A stretch of DNA of 53,709 nt. Origin: Paramecium sonneborni. Its lineage: Eukaryota > Ciliophora > Oligohymenophorea > Peniculida > Parameciidae. The notes beneath the pieces were generated by a model. It ran no database searches and had not been told where the DNA came from. It was given only the letters and a program-made list of their open reading frames with translations. The stretch spans positions 71,424 through 125,132 of the forward strand of contig CAJJDN010000192.1 of the NCBI GenBank assembly GCA_905182985.1, given 5' to 3'. The translations under genes were made by a program, and so were the position numbers. Positions 36,118-48,099 of this stretch are shown here, in pieces (within the stretch, counting starts at the first letter, position 1; every line of letters starts with the position of its first letter).

Positions 36118-37226
36118 TGTTTGCGCCAAAATTTACAAATTCTAAAATTGCAATTTTTTCGCTAATGGGTTTACTCAATTAATTAATTAAATTGAAAAGT
36201 CTCGTTCTACTAAAATCTGAGAGAAATTAAAAATAATTTTGTAATGCTGGCAATGAATATTTATGAAAAATCAGATTTGCTTAATTTAATTTATAATCTT
36301 AAAAGCCATTTAATAGAAAACCCTTGTAATAAAGTTAAGTTGTTTACTATGTAAAAAGAAAGGAAAATAGGTAATATTGATGATAGCAATTAAGATTTGC
36401 ATAAAAAATCTAAATAGTATTTAAAAGAACTGATCGATAAACTTAAAAGAGATGAATTATAAATAGCTAATTATGGGAGATCCAAATTTTAAGTGTATAA
36501 ATTTATAGATTAAATTATGCACAAAAAAATAATGATACTATTTTAATTGAGAGACATTTAATTAAGGTACTTTGGATATAGTAAATAAAAACGTTGAAAA
36601 AATCTCTCATATATATAAAAATAAGATTAAGGATTTAAATATAATTGTGGAATCATAAAAAGGAGAGTTAGTGATGACAAAACAGACATTAAAAGAATTC
36701 AAGAATATCATCAATGAACAGATTATTTAGTAAAAAAAATAGCACAATTAATAAAAGATCCTGACAAAATATTATTTTCAAGATAATCATGGAAATTTAT
36801 TTATTTTATTAATAATAGAAAGAATTTGATGTAATTAAAAAATATTAGAAAGCAAAACCAAAAATAAACTGGCAGCTGTAATTTGTGTCTAATAGAAGTT
36901 AAAAGGTAGACTTATTTAAATAAGTCAAATTATTAAGTTAGTTATAATTGTAATCACAAGAGATTGAGACTTCATAAGATAAGAGTTAAATGAATACATT
37001 CCAAAAGTAAGAAAGAGAATTTCGAACGACAGAAAGAAGAAAATCAAATTTGAGTATAACTTTTGAATAATTTCATAATGAGATGAATACTAATCAACTA
37101 AAAGATAGAATAAAATAAAGAGACTTTCAAGAAAAGACTACGAATACTTGGTATTATAATATCGCGAAGTTTTATATTATTATTGAAATATATAGATTAT
37201 TTAAAATTACGATTTAATAAAAAAAG
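36118..37226 (+). repeat. Copy 1 of exact 1,109-bp duplication (unmerged contig overlap)
   Basis: Repeated at 37228-38336 with an offset of 1,110 and a single N at 37227 between. Copy 2 continues smoothly into the following gene. Same signature as the 5.4-7.6 kb duplication. Confidence 0.85.
36244..37226 (+). CDS. Coiled-coil protein, duplicate at contig end
   Basis: Identical to the gene at 37354 but cut by the N at 37227. Most likely an assembly duplicate. Confidence 0.4.
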
Positions 37227-37227
37227 N
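37227..37227. other. Assembly junction (single N)
   Basis: Lone N separating two identical 1.1 kb blocks. Confidence 0.9.
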
Positions 37228-38336
37228 TGTTTGCGCCAAAATTTACAAATTCTAAAATTGCAATTTTTTCGCTAATGGGTTTACTCAATTAATTAATTAA
37301 ATTGAAAAGTCTCGTTCTACTAAAATCTGAGAGAAATTAAAAATAATTTTGTAATGCTGGCAATGAATATTTATGAAAAATCAGATTTGCTTAATTTAAT
37401 TTATAATCTTAAAAGCCATTTAATAGAAAACCCTTGTAATAAAGTTAAGTTGTTTACTATGTAAAAAGAAAGGAAAATAGGTAATATTGATGATAGCAAT
37501 TAAGATTTGCATAAAAAATCTAAATAGTATTTAAAAGAACTGATCGATAAACTTAAAAGAGATGAATTATAAATAGCTAATTATGGGAGATCCAAATTTT
37601 AAGTGTATAAATTTATAGATTAAATTATGCACAAAAAAATAATGATACTATTTTAATTGAGAGACATTTAATTAAGGTACTTTGGATATAGTAAATAAAA
37701 ACGTTGAAAAAATCTCTCATATATATAAAAATAAGATTAAGGATTTAAATATAATTGTGGAATCATAAAAAGGAGAGTTAGTGATGACAAAACAGACATT
37801 AAAAGAATTCAAGAATATCATCAATGAACAGATTATTTAGTAAAAAAAATAGCACAATTAATAAAAGATCCTGACAAAATATTATTTTCAAGATAATCAT
37901 GGAAATTTATTTATTTTATTAATAATAGAAAGAATTTGATGTAATTAAAAAATATTAGAAAGCAAAACCAAAAATAAACTGGCAGCTGTAATTTGTGTCT
38001 AATAGAAGTTAAAAGGTAGACTTATTTAAATAAGTCAAATTATTAAGTTAGTTATAATTGTAATCACAAGAGATTGAGACTTCATAAGATAAGAGTTAAA
38101 TGAATACATTCCAAAAGTAAGAAAGAGAATTTCGAACGACAGAAAGAAGAAAATCAAATTTGAGTATAACTTTTGAATAATTTCATAATGAGATGAATAC
38201 TAATCAACTAAAAGATAGAATAAAATAAAGAGACTTTCAAGAAAAGACTACGAATACTTGGTATTATAATATCGCGAAGTTTTATATTATTATTGAAATA
38301 TATAGATTATTTAAAATTACGATTTAATAAAAAAAG
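37228..38336 (+). repeat. Copy 2 of exact 1,109-bp duplication
   Basis: Same as 36118-37226; this copy runs on into the end of the coiled-coil gene and the PP2C-like gene. Confidence 0.85.
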
Positions 38337-38349
38337 AGATTATTTTTGA
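37354..38349 (+). CDS. Hypothetical coiled-coil protein
   Basis: It starts MLAMNIYEKSDLLNLIYNLK. Successive coding-like segments in different frames (SKQYLKELIDKLKRDELQI; NKNVEKISHIYKNKIKDLN; KQEREFRTTERRKSNLSI; NEMNTNQLKDRIKQRDFQ) imply several short introns that I could not place with certainty. Composition is Lys/Gln/Glu-rich with heptad periodicity. The stop is either TGA at 38347 or at 38421, the latter 5 nt before the next gene's ATG. A Cys pair (GSCNLCLIE) in an alternative frame near 37980 could hint at a small zinc motif but is uncertain. No family assigned. Confidence 0.45.
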
Positions 38350-38428
38350 GAAAATAGAAACATTTAATAAGTTAATCAAGATATTTAAGTATTTTATTGA
38401 TATCTGAATTTAATAATAATTGATTTAA

Positions 38429-39699
38429 ATGAGTGCTTAACAAAAAAAACTTCAAGGACTAAAACAAAAACAAGGAATATCTTCTTTTCATAGAAGTTCT
38501 CATTAATTGGTACCCTTAAATTTTCTGAAAATACAGAAAACAGTTTAAGAAGCAGCAATAGTAAGAGGATCTCTTCGAACTTTGCCAGATATTAACTCAA
38601 GTCCTAAAATTGAAGCATAATCACAGTGGTCAAAACTATAATAAATATCCTAATCATACCGAGCTCCAAATAGAAATCTAATAATCACAAATAAAAGGAC
38701 TTCAATATAGAGGATGTCAATAACTTCGTAATTTAAAAACCTGGTTTAATTTAGTAGCTCATTGTAAGAATTTAAATAGATTAAAGATAACTTGATGGTT
38801 TGGATGCTGCTAAGAATTTAGTGAGAAACAGCGATACCGTTGTTTTGAACACACAAAAAAGTCAGAATATAGACTATCTTATGGTTGGACTTGGAGATAG
38901 CCATGGAAATTTGGGCAAATAATTTTCGAAAATAATCACTCATCGTGCATTAGACTAAATCGTACAATTAATACACAACATACCAATAATTGGATTGAGT
39001 CTGTCAATACATTAAAGTTTATAAGATGTTTACTAACAAGTGGAACAAAATCTGGTATATTTACAATTTAAAACTTTTTAGATAGAGTAAACGGATTTTG
39101 ATGTAAAAAGTAATGGCTGCTCATTATTAACAATGATAATACTGAATAATACAATTTATTGTGCAAATTTAGGTGATTCCAAGGCTGCTTTTTTTTACAA
39201 AAAAGATTCTGATCCAAGTGGGCCAAAAGAAGTAAGAAAATTTATATAGAAAAATCTTAATTTTGTTCATGACACAACAAATAGTAAAGAAGTGTAAAGG
39301 ATACTCAATAAGGGTGGCAAAATAGATTAATCTATCTAAAAAGGTAGAAAGAGTGGAAGTTTGAAAGTTTGGGCACCAAAACAGAATTTACCTGGTGTCA
39401 AATTAACTAGATGTTTTGGTAATATGATTGGCAAAATTGTTGGAATAATTGCTGAGCCAGAAATAACAGAATTCAAAGTTCCTAAATCAGGATATTTATT
39501 GATTGGATCTACAGGAATGTGGGAAATAATGGATATTTTAGTCATCGATTAAATTTTAGATGCTCATTTTCCTCCAACTTGCTAGGAGGATATTGATTAA
39601 GCATTAAAAGAGATTGGTGATGAGACTAAAAAATATTGGGACTAAGAAGGAGAAGGATTAATAGATATTTCTCTGATTTTGATATATATATAATTATGA
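38429..39699 (+). CDS. PP2C-like protein with degenerate active site (pseudophosphatase)
   Basis: 414 aa after intron 38754-38779. A Ser/Gln-rich N-terminal region precedes a PP2C fold: NSDTVVLNTQKSQNIDYLMV, GLGDSHGNLGKQFS (place of the FDGHGG motif), CANLGDSKAAFF (GDSRA motif), GVKLTRCFGNMIGK (usually SRAFGD) and LLIGSTGMWEIMD (usually ASDGLWD). The metal-binding Asp of the SDG motif is Thr, and FGD is FGN, so catalysis by the usual two-metal mechanism is doubtful. The protein may be regulatory or scaffolding. It ends 27 nt before the stop of the convergent transporter gene. Confidence 0.8.
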
Positions 39700-39726
39700 T
39701 TGACAATGATTCATCCAATTTCTATT

Positions 39727-41238
39727 TCAACGAAATCTTTCTTCTTGGTAAGCCTCCTAATAAGGTATGTAATCAAACTTTTAGTTTTCAAAACATTTCT
39801 CTACAGTTTCCTTGTCTAATCCTTTTGTTTCAACCACTTTGTTTTGGATGATCAAATATCTTTTTATATAATTAAATTTATTCATACGCTATCAAATTAA
39901 ATATTGAAAATAAGGCAAAACAATAAGATATATCGTAGGAAGCAATAACTGGAAACATCTAAGCTACAAGTCCTCCAGACATCCAATTCATTAATCCACT
40001 TGCACTAACTCCTAAATCCGGTAATATTTCAGTTAAATAAATAAATAGTAATGGACCTAAAGAAAATCCAAATCCAAATAGATATGAAAATATGCTGATC
40101 ACTATTGAATATTTTCCAAATGTTGTATTCCCTATACTATTAGACATCAAAAACGTTAACATTAATAAACTAATAAAACACCAAAGGGTTCCATATTTTA
40201 AAATAGGCTTTCTTATTTTTTTAAACATATATCATACCTTCCAAATTATTCTATTATTATTGTAGCTAGCAATGCTGTAAATACACCAATGAAACCAACT
40301 ATTAAATTTAAATAAAAAACTTTTTAAGATGCTTGCCCAGTCACCTAATTAAAATGCAACTCTATACTTAATCAAAAATTGAAGAAGAATAAAACATTAT
40401 TCCATTTATTCCTCCTAATTGTTGTAGAGAGGCCAATGAAATCCCAATAAACAATCGTAATCTATATTTTTATGAAAATAATTAATTAAATGTAATTCTT
40501 CTTTCTGAAGATTTTTGTTATGATTAAAATTGTTCATACATTTTTTCTGCCTTCTCTTAGTATATCATTTCCACAACCTTTTGTAATTACTAGCTTTGAT
40601 TTAATCTTATTGATACTTTAAATGATTTTTTGCACAATATACAGGCGTTTCATATTTAAATATAGTAGATAATGCACAAGCTCTTATTATACAGGGTATA
40701 ATAGGTAAATATAACATCATCTAGTAAAATGGAATAGGTAATTTCACATCTTAAAAATAAGACATTAAAAAAGATGATAGGATTCCTAAGGTTATACACA
40801 ATTGATTCATTGTTCCCAAAAATCCTGCTTTTTCTTTTGGTGACATTTCATTAATATATACTGGAACTAGAACTCCATTAAGTCCTAATACAACACCTAC
40901 AAAGAAACGAGATGCTAAAAGTGCATATTTGCTTTCATCCATGAATGATATTAATATTGCCATCATTCCAAAAAAATCAGTTATTTGGAGACTCTTTCTT
41001 CTTGAAAATAAACCCATCAATATTGATGCTGAAATGGATCCTATACCTCCTCCTATTGTTAAAAGTGCTGAATGAAAACATTTAATAATTTACATTGCAT
41101 TAGACCTTTTGTAAAAGGATCTTCAATTTTATATACATTGTATACATCTGAACTTATAATATTCATCTGGCCCAAACAGAATCCCATAAAAAAACTACCC
41201 AAACAACAATTTAGAATTATAAGCAATAATTTATTCAT
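39727..41238 (-). CDS. Major facilitator superfamily sugar transporter
   Basis: 461 aa after five introns (39860-39887, 40212-40237, 40345-40367, 40594-40616, 41068-41093). Twelve-helix transporter of the GLUT/sugar porter type: [20 protein letters not shown] (TM1), [23 protein letters not shown] (GRR-type loop), [72 protein letters not shown] and the C-terminal [19 protein letters not shown]. Likely moves hexose across a membrane; the substrate is not determinable. Its central loop is Gln-rich. Three introns end in AAG. Its ATG is only 7 nt from the start of the divergent PP2C gene. Confidence 0.9.
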
Positions 41239-41245
41239 TAAAATA
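41239..41245. promoter_or_regulatory. 7-nt intergenic gap between divergent start codons
   Basis: The transporter (minus, ATG 41236-41238) and PP2C (plus, ATG 41246-41248) face away from each other with only seven bases between them. Any core promoter must overlap coding DNA, or one start is misassigned. If the transporter began at its Met18 the gap would be ~58 nt, but that would cut the first membrane helix. Confidence 0.5.
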
Positions 41246-42151
41246 ATGTATACTAACTAAAGTGTGTATATACCAAAGGCAATCGGTGCAAAAGAATATG
41301 CTTATGATGAAGAGATTAATTTGCCATACAGATAACAAATGGAGGATTGTATGGACTGAATTTCATATAGTTTATTTTATTAAGGACAACATTTTAGAAG
41401 ATGGAAGTCAGTCTATTTTATTTGGCATTATGGATGGTCATGGAGGATAAACTGTTGCCAAGTTTGTATCTACTAATTTCCCTAAAGTTTATCATTCATT
41501 AACTATGTTAAGGTTTTTCTTCAGTTACATAAGCAAAAATAAAGACCATTTGATAAATTACTTTAGGATACATTTGATAAAGTATAACATAATTCATTTT
41601 AAGGTCAATGAACTGGTTAAATAAGAATGTAATTCAAATGAGATTGGCTCAACAGCTAGTATAGGATTGATGAGACTAGAAGGAGCTAAAAGGGTCTTAT
41701 ATTTTGCAAATGTTGGAGATTCTAGAGCATTTCTATTTGGAGATTCAGTCATCCCATTAACGACAGACCATAAACCTAATAATTAAATAGAGAGGGCTCG
41801 TATTAAATAGCATTAGGGAACTGTGTTAATGGATCGATTAAATGGAATTTTAGCTATATCAAGGGCTTTTGGGGATCACGCTTTTACCTAATATGGATTA
41901 ATTTGTACTCCTGATTTGGTTAGAATAGAACTGAGACTTTCTCATAAATGGGTAGTTGTAGCATCTGATGGTTTATGGGATGTTGTAACTGAATAAGTAT
42001 CAATTTTACACATCACTTATTTTAGGAATTATTATAGTTCATTAGATATAAAGAATCAGCTGATGAAGTCACTAAGTTTTTGTAGAAAATAGCACAAAAA
42101 AGATAAACAAAGGATAATGTTTCAATACTGTGTTTGAAAATTCAAATCTGA
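41246..42151 (+). CDS. Protein phosphatase 2C (PPM family), canonical
   Basis: 268 aa after introns 41349-41370, 41487-41512, 41604-41625 and 41997-42025. All metal-binding and catalytic motifs are present: RQQMEDFYFIKD, GIMDGHGGQTVAKF, FANVGDSRAFLF, LTTDHKPNN, ISRAFGDHAF, VVASDGLWDVV and a terminal KDNVSILCL. It is a Mg/Mn-dependent Ser/Thr phosphatase, probably active, in contrast to the degenerate relative at 38429. The two lie on either side of the sugar transporter. Introns 2 and 3 end in AAG and are needed to keep FPKVFLQLHKQ and HNSFQECNSNEIGST in frame. Confidence 0.9.
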
Positions 42152-43104
42152 TTTGTATCATATTTAATAGCAATTCAATTTTTTATACATTTGATAAAAT
42201 TTATAAAAAAAAGCAATCCAAACTTTAAAATAAATTCATATTTATGAGTAAACTAATTTTATGAATCATTTTTATTTTTGTGCAATTTACCAAAATCTAC
42301 TAAATAATCATAATAATATTTTCATATAGAATCTTGGAAAAAATTTTTTGAACAAATTTTTGTTATGAAATCCCTAATAAAATTTTGGATGAATTTCTTA
42401 TGTATTTTTGTTAAATATCAATAAATCATCAAAAAATATATTTTATTTATTATTTAGAATTACTTATAATAATACATTATATTGCAAAATTCGAAATAAT
42501 AATAAATATTAATAAAATTTTTATAATTGTTACTTAAAAAATTCTTGCTTTTAAATTCATTTTAGTTATTCTGCTTCTCATCTTTAAAGTAATGAAACTT
42601 CTGTCATTGAATGATTTATTTTAATTTGAAATTATTTAATTTATATTTTTCTTTTATACTTAAAGGCGGTTAGTTTTTTTGTGCACAAAAGTTGATTTTT
42701 AGTTTAATGAGAAATTTTTTAGTATTCTGATTTATTCGAAACTTTTTGATAATATTTATTATATTGATAAATTATTTTTCTCTTTCAAGCTCTATATACA
42801 GAATAATTATTTCAGAATTTATCCATCTATTTTAGAACATTTTAAAAGATTAATAAATTCCAATGACTAATGATGATATATATTCCAAAATAAGTTTGGA
42901 CATAGATAATGAGCATTAAATTTTGATCTATGTTAGGTTTATTCAGAAAGAAACAATATTATATACCATTTGGTTTATGAAAAAATATAAACCAAATAAG
43001 TGGTTTAATTATATAGATTGTTTTGAAAATATAGATTATATATAATATGGAATTTTGAATAATATAAGTGTATTTATGTTTTCCACATTAAATTATCACA
43101 GAAA
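42152..43104. other. Long AT-rich intergenic region
   Basis: About 950 nt. One small plus-strand frame starting at an ATG near 42862 (MTNDDIYSKISLDIDNEHQI) stays open for ~85 codons and would overlap the hydrolase start. It could be a small gene or an upstream exon of the hydrolase, but support is weak. Nothing else seen. Confidence 0.4.
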
Positions 43105-44661
43105 ATGTTAGGGATGATTAAAGAAGCAAAGCATGCTCATTGGATAAAATTGGGAATAATTGGATTATTAGTTATTATTGGCAGTCTTTGTATTGTTTTT
43201 CTAGTGAACATGATAACTCCTTATGCAAGATTGACTAAATCTTGTCCAGCAAGTACTTTTATAGAATTAATCTTCTGCATTTTTGTCTAAATATGCTTGT
43301 TATTTAGAATAAATGATATTTTGTACCAAAGAAAGTAAGCCTCATACGAACTTGGATTAGAGATTATTGTTGCTGCAATAGCAATACTCTCTTTGATAGA
43401 TTTTATTTGTTGGTTCATTAATCCTGTTGCCAACATTCTAGCAGCATTCATATGCTTATTTACATTTATTATTGGAGGTTTATAATCTACAATATGGATT
43501 CTGTAGAGATTTTAAAGGAAAGAGAGTGAATAAGAATTTGATGTCAATTTGACACAATAAACATAGTAAACAGAAAACCAAATCCCTGAAAAAAAAAAAA
43601 CAAAATGTATGATCACTTTAGTGTACATTCTGTATTGTTTTGTGCTTTTGTTAGTGATTTTGAATACATGTTAGATAATACATGAAGCTAATCATCCAGG
43701 TAGTTTGGGAGATGGTGAAGAATATTATGTTGTTAAAAGTTAAGGTGAGGATGTAAAAATCAGAACTTATTGTACTGGATTGAAGAGTTTACCATAAATA
43801 ATTCTAGAAGCTGGAGGAGGTTCTAGTGGAGTAGATTTTTATGAAATTCAAAGTCAACTATCCTAATATTACAGAGTTTGTAGTTATGATAGGGCTGGTT
43901 ATGGAATGAGTTGGTAAGCAGCAGCACCTTAAAGCTCTGAAAATACAATGATAATTGCTTAATAAGTGATGGATAAGGTAGGGTTTAATACATCAGTACC
44001 AAATTCAATAGTTTGTGTTGGTCACTCTGTTGGAGGTTAACTTTGTCGATATTATGCTCAATATATGGTTAGCATTTAAGGAATTATCTTATTAGATTCA
44101 GTACCTGTGATGAATTGGTTCTATTTAGTAGGAGTATGTTAAAATTAAACTGCAAATTAAGTTTATGCATAACAATTATCAAAATAACCTCTTATTAATG
44201 CTATGGCATCTTTATGGCCCTTATATATTGAAACACCATTTTTTATGTCTAGTTCAGGATTTGAACCCCCAAATCTATAATATTGGGTGAACTGGTAACT
44301 AACTACAACAAGAAATTGGTATTCATAATCTCTAGGATCTGCATCTGAGGTTGAAGAATGCAATGAATCATGTATGTAAGCTTCAATTATAAATCCATCT
44401 TCAATGATTAATAAGCCAATTATTGTAATTACTGCTTCAAATCAATCTATAACTTGTGCTGATAGAAATTTAACAGGTTCAAGTTGTGACTATTATCTAT
44501 GTTCAATGAATGCTTCTCTTGAATTAGCATATGATTAGTCTCTTTTAGGCAATTAAATAAGCACTTATGTTGAATGTCCAGGTATTTGTAATCATGATTT
44601 TGTATGGAAATAACCAGATTTTATAGTGTAATAAATTGAATATTACATACCATTATTTTGA
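43105..44661 (+). CDS. Membrane-anchored alpha/beta hydrolase
   Basis: 518 aa, intronless, which is rare in this window. Four or five N-terminal membrane helices (LGIIGLLVIIGSLCIVFLV; IIVAAIAILSLIDFICWF; ILAAFICLFTFIIGGL; MITLVYILYCFVLLLVIL) precede an alpha/beta hydrolase domain with RVCSYDRAGYGMSW, the nucleophile elbow VGHSVGGQLCR (Ser in GHSVG) and IILLDSVPVMNWF. The C-terminal region is Cys-rich (ITCADRNLTGSSCDYYLCS), and the likely catalytic His lies in CNHDF near the end. Substrate unknown; the lipase/esterase/peptidase fold is broad. The first ATG is used; a Met four codons later is equally possible. Confidence 0.85.
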
Positions 44662-44789
44662 TTTCTGATTTTATTTATAAGCATTCAAACATAAATAAAT
44701 TTATAAAGTATTATAACTATTCTTAAAGTAAGTTGTTTATAAATTGAAACATAAAATTGGAATAACATAATTTAATAATAATATATTAT

Positions 44790-47309
44790 TCATTTCTATT
44801 TTATATTTTTATAATCTTGCCTTAGTTTTCTATCTCTTCTCTAAATGATTTCAAGTCTAGTTTTTTCCCTATAGATTAGTGTTAATGGTTATACTCTTAT
44901 GCTCCATCTAAATTATGATTAGATAATTCAATAAGATCTGTTCTGAATCTGCAATCACTAGGTAAGGGGGATTCACTTTTAATGATATATGCTGGATCTA
45001 TTTTTTCAATGTCCCAATATTTGATTCCATCCCAACTAATAAATTCAAGCCATGAGCCTTCAACTTTAGAAATGACTCTGTTATGCTAAAACAAAGTCCC
45101 CCTAAAAACAAAATAAAAATGTGATACTCAAAATAATCAGTTGGTTTTTAATTTCTACCAATTAACATGCCTGCTCCTTCAGAAAACTTAATATCACAAA
45201 CCATATCATTTTTTTAATCAACAAATTTGATACTACCATACCATTCCAATAATCTTGAACCATAAATCAAACCACTTACTTTAACTGGTGGCATACTAAA
45301 TGTAATTCTCTATCCATCAGTAAATTCAACAACATTCTCTCCAACTTAATGTCCAATAACTGCATTATATCTTAGAGCAGCCTAGTATTCAAAATGACCA
45401 TAAAATCTATATTTTTTTCTGAAATGTTCAATATAGAAATGTGATATAGGAGGATGATGACTTGTATGTTCAATACAAATTGATGATCCATCTTACCATG
45501 AACCTTAAAATGTCTCTCCTAAAATTGGATTGAATGGTTTCTTTTATCTACCTCCATTATATAAACCAGCTATTATCATTGTAACAACTAATTTAAATCT
45601 CTCTTTCTCATCCTATTATCCTATAGCATATTCCATATAGATAGGCATAAAACCCCAATAATCACATATTCTTTCAATCATAGATCTTGGTTCAAAAATA
45701 CGTACAGGAAGTGAAAATGAAATAATGTTTCGACCTTCAAATAATTATCTTCCTGCTGATCTCATCAAATCCAATACTAATCCATCTTAAGCTTTAATCT
45801 CTTCCTTATTAAAACATTCTATTCCTCCTTCTTTGAATCTTCTATATCCAGGAATTCGTTCTTCTAAACTTTTACTTTTTAATTGTTATCCATTCTTCAA
45901 TTAAGTAATTGAACTTATTTATTCATCAAATCCAGCTATAGATCTTGATTTCTATTTAATATATGTGGATGAAAGTTCACTAACAATAGACTGTTAAAAT
46001 TAATGAAACCTTTCTTCATCTATGGTTTATGAAATCAAACTTAGATTCTCTGCTTTATTATATAAATATTTTTCCTAATGTTATTAATGATTCTAATTAC
46101 TAGTTCAGTAGTTATTCTGGAACAGTTTATCTCGCAATAATAATTCACTAATCCTTTCCCTGATACTTTAGGAATTCTTTAAATCTCATAGGCTTCAAAC
46201 ATATTAAACTTATTATTATCTGATGTCAATATATCCACTATAAATGAACTTCCATTGTTTATAATAAATCTATATCTCAATAAATTCATTTGAATTATAA
46301 CTGGCTTGGATACTACTTATTTTTATCTAATAGGGTGGATTATAAAATGCACTTTTGCTCTTTTCTAATATCAATTAATAATACTTACACTAAATTCTAA
46401 ATCCTTGTTGTCTTTTATTTTATTAATTTGTACAAAATTGTTATCCAAAACTTTCTTGAATTTTAAATTCTTAATTATTCTAAATGCTTTAGAAGAATCT
46501 ATATCACAAACCATTCTCCCATAAACACGTATTGTCTAAGCTTGTTATTTTTTAAAATAAGAAGCAGATAATCCTGCAACCAAAATAGCCATCAAAAAAG
46601 GTAGCCAATTTGGTTTCAAATATACACTAATGCAGAATGCAAGACTCAAAATTAGATACAACTTCCAATTCATATTACTTTTATTTTAAATAGGACTTTC
46701 GTAGATTTTCACTCCATTCCTAAATTTACGAAACTACCATTATTATTATAAATCATCAAGCATTGTTAAAATTTTATATTTAGATAACTCTTAAGGTAGA
46801 GTATCAGTCAATAAATATGTATTTGTAACTGCAAAAGAAGATCTTTTTTCTGTTTATATTACTGATATTGTAGCTTAAGAAATTTCTTCACGCCATTATT
46901 CAGTTTCATCCATTGTTTCTCCACTGAAATAAAATTGCTTATTATTCTAAGCTTCTACTTCAATATAAAAACAATGCTCTCTGTCATCTAAACTAGACAT
47001 TGGAGACACATATGCTTCCCTTAAATTTATGGCTCCTCTTGGTACTTTATCATTTCTATCTTTAAAATATATCAATGTTTATCCATCCAATACTAAATAT
47101 CTTTAATTCCAATTATAATCTATAGGACCATCTCCCCTTTTATAAATCATTCCTGCTTTTTTTCTTGATAATTAAGGAGTTTTAGTTGGAGTTTAGGAGC
47201 TCGTTAGACTAATTTAAGATTATTTTACAGGAGTAGAAAATGTTGATTAAGATAGGTTAGGATAGTTTTTGAAGTACTTCTTTTTTAATCTATTTTTATT
47301 TTAATACAT
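44790..47309 (-). CDS. Oxysterol-binding-protein-related protein with N-terminal PH domain
   Basis: Roughly 780 aa. From ATG 47309 a Ser/Thr/Pro-rich head leads to a PH domain (GMIYKRGDGPIDYNWNQRYL, ETMDETEQWREEIS). A middle part has a hydrophobic hairpin (MNWKLYLILSLAFCIS) and a START-like stretch. The C-terminal ORD sterol/PI4P-binding domain has the diagnostic EQTSHHPPISHFY, SGLIYGSRLLEWYGS and LPSDCRFRTDLIEL. The end is only correct after a 26-nt intron at 44869-44894, giving EEKTRLEIIQRRDRKLRQD and TGA at 44790, the typical OSBP C-terminus. Such proteins exchange lipids at membrane contact sites. Other introns exist (for example near 45105-45130); the 5' end may extend into the next entry. 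Confidence 0.85.
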
Positions 47310-47895
47310 TACTCTTTATATGAAGTCTTTTATAGATCTTTGAGAGAAGTTATTTATTGATAAAGATTCAACTTCACTTATTATTATTGCAATAAAACTG
47401 ATTTATTCATTTTAAACAATTCAGAATCGTTTATACTCTGCCAAACATTATAAGTTAGTAGCATTGACTTATAAAAGTACAAAATATATTTTCTTATTAT
47501 TTCTGTTAAGAATTAAGCAATTGCATTTGATTCTTCGCCATACTGATAGATATTAATTTCAACACTTAAATTAATTGCAACAATGTTTGGACAGAATCGT
47601 TACCAATTATTCTTCTCTAAAATGCCAAAATTGTCTCTTAATTTTCTTTCGACATCTTTCTCATATCCCTTAAAATAATCCAATTCTTCTGTAACAACAT
47701 CAATGACTTAAGCAGCTCTATTAGGACTAGGAGCTAGTTTGCCAATTATAGCCACCTCAATCCCAGAAAATTGAACTACATTAAATATTCTCTATTCACA
47801 ATTTTCATATGATGTCTTACGCTCCTAAATTTGAATTTGTTTCTGATTTGTTAATTGTACCATAAATTCTGGTAAGTAATTAGAGAGTATGTACA
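47310..47895 (-). CDS. Hypothetical protein upstream of, or joined to, the OSBP gene
   Basis: From ATG 47895 the minus frame is TGA-free and coding-like: MYILSNYLPEFMVQLTNQKQ, SGIEVAIIGKLAPSPNRAAQ, ELDYFKGYEKDVERKLRD, KNNWQRFCPNIVAINLSVEI. No TGA closes it before the OSBP gene, so either an unplaced intron gives a separate short protein or the two form one longer gene. No domain recognised. The 3' limit given is simply the OSBP start. Confidence 0.45.
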
Positions 47896-48099
47896 TTTTA
47901 ACAATTGGTGACTAATATTATATCAATATTGAACCTATGATACTATTTCAACCTTTTACTAGTTTTGCTTACTCAGATCGAAGTCAATCAAATAGTCTAC
48001 AAATTTGCTCCCCTTTTAGAAACTCTAAATAGGATGTGCAAAAAGTTTACTTCAGCACTAATAGGTAATATCACACTATATTATTATTTCATTAAATTA

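Noticed and set aside
42862..43120. Small plus-strand gene before the hydrolase
   Set aside because: Open for ~85 codons, but composition is close to spacer DNA and it overlaps the hydrolase ATG; left as a note only.
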